DNA from: Pseudomonadales bacterium
GTDB lineage: Bacteria > Pseudomonadota > Gammaproteobacteria > Pseudomonadales > DT-91
Assembly: GCA_013215025.1 (NCBI GenBank)
Contig: JABSRR010000022.1
Span: 1-15,537 of the forward strand
Direction of reading: 5' to 3'
Length of the DNA: 15,537 nt
Shown here in pieces: positions 14,725 through 15,537 of the stretch (positions are counted from its first letter, which is position 1; the number at the start of each line of letters is the position of its first letter). The translations under genes and the position numbers were made by a program. The notes under the pieces are model-generated. The model saw only the letters and a program-made list of their open reading frames with translations. It ran no database searches and had not been told where the DNA came from.

Positions 14725-14740
14725 ATAACAATCGTGTTAT
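14725..14740. repeat. Inverted repeat ATAACA-N4-TGTTAT, possible operator of the desaturase
   Basis: ATAACA at 14725-14730 and TGTTAT at 14735-14740 are exact complements with 4 bases between. It lies 52 bases upstream of the desaturase start and 33 bases upstream of its -10 box, a position suiting a transcription factor. Identity of the regulator unknown. Confidence 0.4.
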
Positions 14741-14776
14741 CTGTCGATGCGTGGCTGAAAACAGTATGAATGCAGT

Positions 14777-14829
14777 CTAAGTTCTTATTAAGGGCTTCGC
14801 AGCCAAGCGCTTGAGTAAGAAACGCTTAG
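14777..14829. other. Bipartite stem-loop between gltS and desaturase
   Basis: CTAAGTTCTTA at 14777-14787 can pair with TAAGAA at 14816-14821 and CTTAG at 14825-14829, leaving a 3-base bulge, to form an 11-pair stem. Inside, GGCT at 14793-14796 pairs with AGCC at 14801-14804 around a TCGC loop. It could be a leader or read-through structure, or a chance fold. Confidence 0.3.
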
Positions 14830-14852
14830 TAATCAGAACAGAATAAGAACAT

Positions 14853-14898
14853 AAAAAGCAGCCTGTAAACGTTTAAAAAGTTTCTAAGGCGGCAGGCT
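14853..14898 (-). terminator. Possible intrinsic terminator of gltS
   Basis: On the minus strand AGCCTG (14898-14893, within the last gltS codons) pairs with CAGGCT (14865-14860) around a loop that can fold further through AAAC/GTTT, and the stem is followed by GC and then five Ts at 14857-14853. The loop is long, so confidence is modest. Confidence 0.35.
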
Positions 14899-15537
14899 TA
14901 AACCTTGCTGCAGCAGCGGCAATAAGCCAAATAACTTGATGATCGCTGCATTGCTTAAGTCAATAAAAAACGCGCCCACTAATGGCACAATCATAAACGC
15001 TTTGGGAGAGGGGCCGTAGCGGCTAGTGATCGCCTGCATATTGGCCATTGCCACGGGGGTGGCGCCCATGCCAAGGCCAATAAAGCCAGAGCTGATGACT
15101 GCGGCATCATAATCCTGACCGACAAAACGGAACACTAAAAAAATCGCGATCAGTGAGATGGCGAGCATTTGCAGTACCACCACCACCAATAAAATCCCCG
15201 CAGTATTCACGAGGGTCCAAAACTGAATCGACATTAAGCTCATCACCAAAAATAAGTGCAGACAAACTTCACCGGCCAAATTGATCGCACGGTTGTTCAA
15301 GGGCCGTTTCACGACATCGGCTGCATTGGTAAAAAAAATGCCAACCATCAACGCGGTTAAAAATTCAGGCAAATTGATACCCAGTGAGGCTAAATAAAGA
15401 TTTAAAAAATGCCCAAAGGCAATACACAGGCTAAGGCACAGCAAGGTGCCTAATATCGATTCAACCGGGGTGAAATCAGCAGCCTCTTCGGGTGTTTCAC
15501 TCGCCACCTTATAGCGAATATGATAGCTGTGTAGCTT
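14884..15537 (-). CDS. gltS: Sodium/glutamate symporter GltS, C-terminal half (partial)
   Basis: The frame is open from the right edge to a TAG at 14886-14884, giving 217 residues; no start is assigned since the N-terminus lies outside (a GTG at 15507 is in frame but internal). Strongly hydrophobic, with about five or six membrane segments. The conserved block GFIGLGMGATPVAMANMQA, then YGPSPKAFMIVPLVGAFFID and SNAAIIKLF, is characteristic of the second pore-loop repeat of GltS, which carries glutamate into the cell with sodium. Compared with about 400 residues in E. coli, roughly half is present. It is co-directional with the desaturase 211 bases downstream, separated by a possible terminator and structured DNA. 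Confidence 0.9.
   Translation of the reverse strand, partial: KLHSYHIRYKVASETPEEAADFTPVESILGTLLCLSLCIAFGHFLNLYLASLGINLPEFLTALMVGIFFTNAADVVKRPLNNRAINLAGEVCLHLFLVMSLMSIQFWTLVNTAGILLVVVVLQMLAISLIAIFLVFRFVGQDYDAAVISSGFIGLGMGATPVAMANMQAITSRYGPSPKAFMIVPLVGAFFIDLSNAAIIKLFGLLPLLQQGLSLPP

Noticed and set aside
1..15537. Defence, toxin-antitoxin, prophage or mobile-element genes
   Set aside because: Every sizeable ORF is explained by metabolic, housekeeping or small unknown genes; no transposase, integrase, nuclease-helicase cluster, direct-repeat array or tRNA-flanked boundary is visible.

Overview
The window looks like a piece of chromosome from a gammaproteobacterium of the Oceanospirillales/Pseudomonas-like kind. 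Grounds: an E. coli-type full-length LeuA, a holD-like/rimI gene pair overlapping by 4 bases as in enterics and pseudomonads, a CcmI-type cytochrome c assembly protein, a DUF523-DUF1722 (YbgA/TudS-like) protein, a GltS symporter and a class I acyl desaturase. Base composition is moderate and even, and genes are closely packed. I see no tRNA, rRNA, CRISPR array, transposase, phage gene or attachment site. The lineage is an inference from gene content, not a placement.

Layout. 1-374 (minus): N-terminal part of a DUF3336/patatin-type lipase, cut by the window edge. 510-2305 (plus): cysC and sat, overlapping by 4 bases, making PAPS from sulfate, closed by a clear intrinsic terminator. 2403-3083: seven-beta-strand methyltransferase resembling bacterial EtfB lysine methyltransferases. 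3162-4070: alpha/beta hydrolase. 4071-4438: long untranslated region before leuA with a possible leader peptide, several inverted repeats and a two-codon ORF (ATG-ATC-TGATG) that carries the best-placed Shine-Dalgarno. 4439-9560: a tight same-strand run of leuA, a probable divergent holD (psi subunit), rimI with a TTG start, two unrecognised small genes (one acidic soluble, one four-helix membrane) and a ccmI apart from any other ccm gene. 9599-10570: DUF523-DUF1722 protein. 10654-13342: probable operon of an Fe-S Old Yellow Enzyme-family oxidoreductase, an alpha/beta hydrolase and a Nudix hydrolase, with a good sigma70-like promoter in front. 13401-14672 (minus): fatty-acid desaturase with an extra C-terminal coiled-coil region. 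14884-15537 (minus): C-terminal half of GltS, cut by the window edge.

How it fits together. Most of the window is metabolic and housekeeping: sulfate activation, leucine synthesis, replication clamp loader, ribosomal protein acetylation, cytochrome c maturation, lipid unsaturation and lipolysis, glutamate uptake. I found no convincing novel multi-gene system. The parts most worth a second look are the leuA leader with its minimal upstream ORF, the divergent psi candidate with a long low-complexity linker, the isolated ccmI with its two unknown neighbours, the oxidoreductase-hydrolase-Nudix operon, and the desaturase with its coiled-coil tail and upstream inverted repeat.
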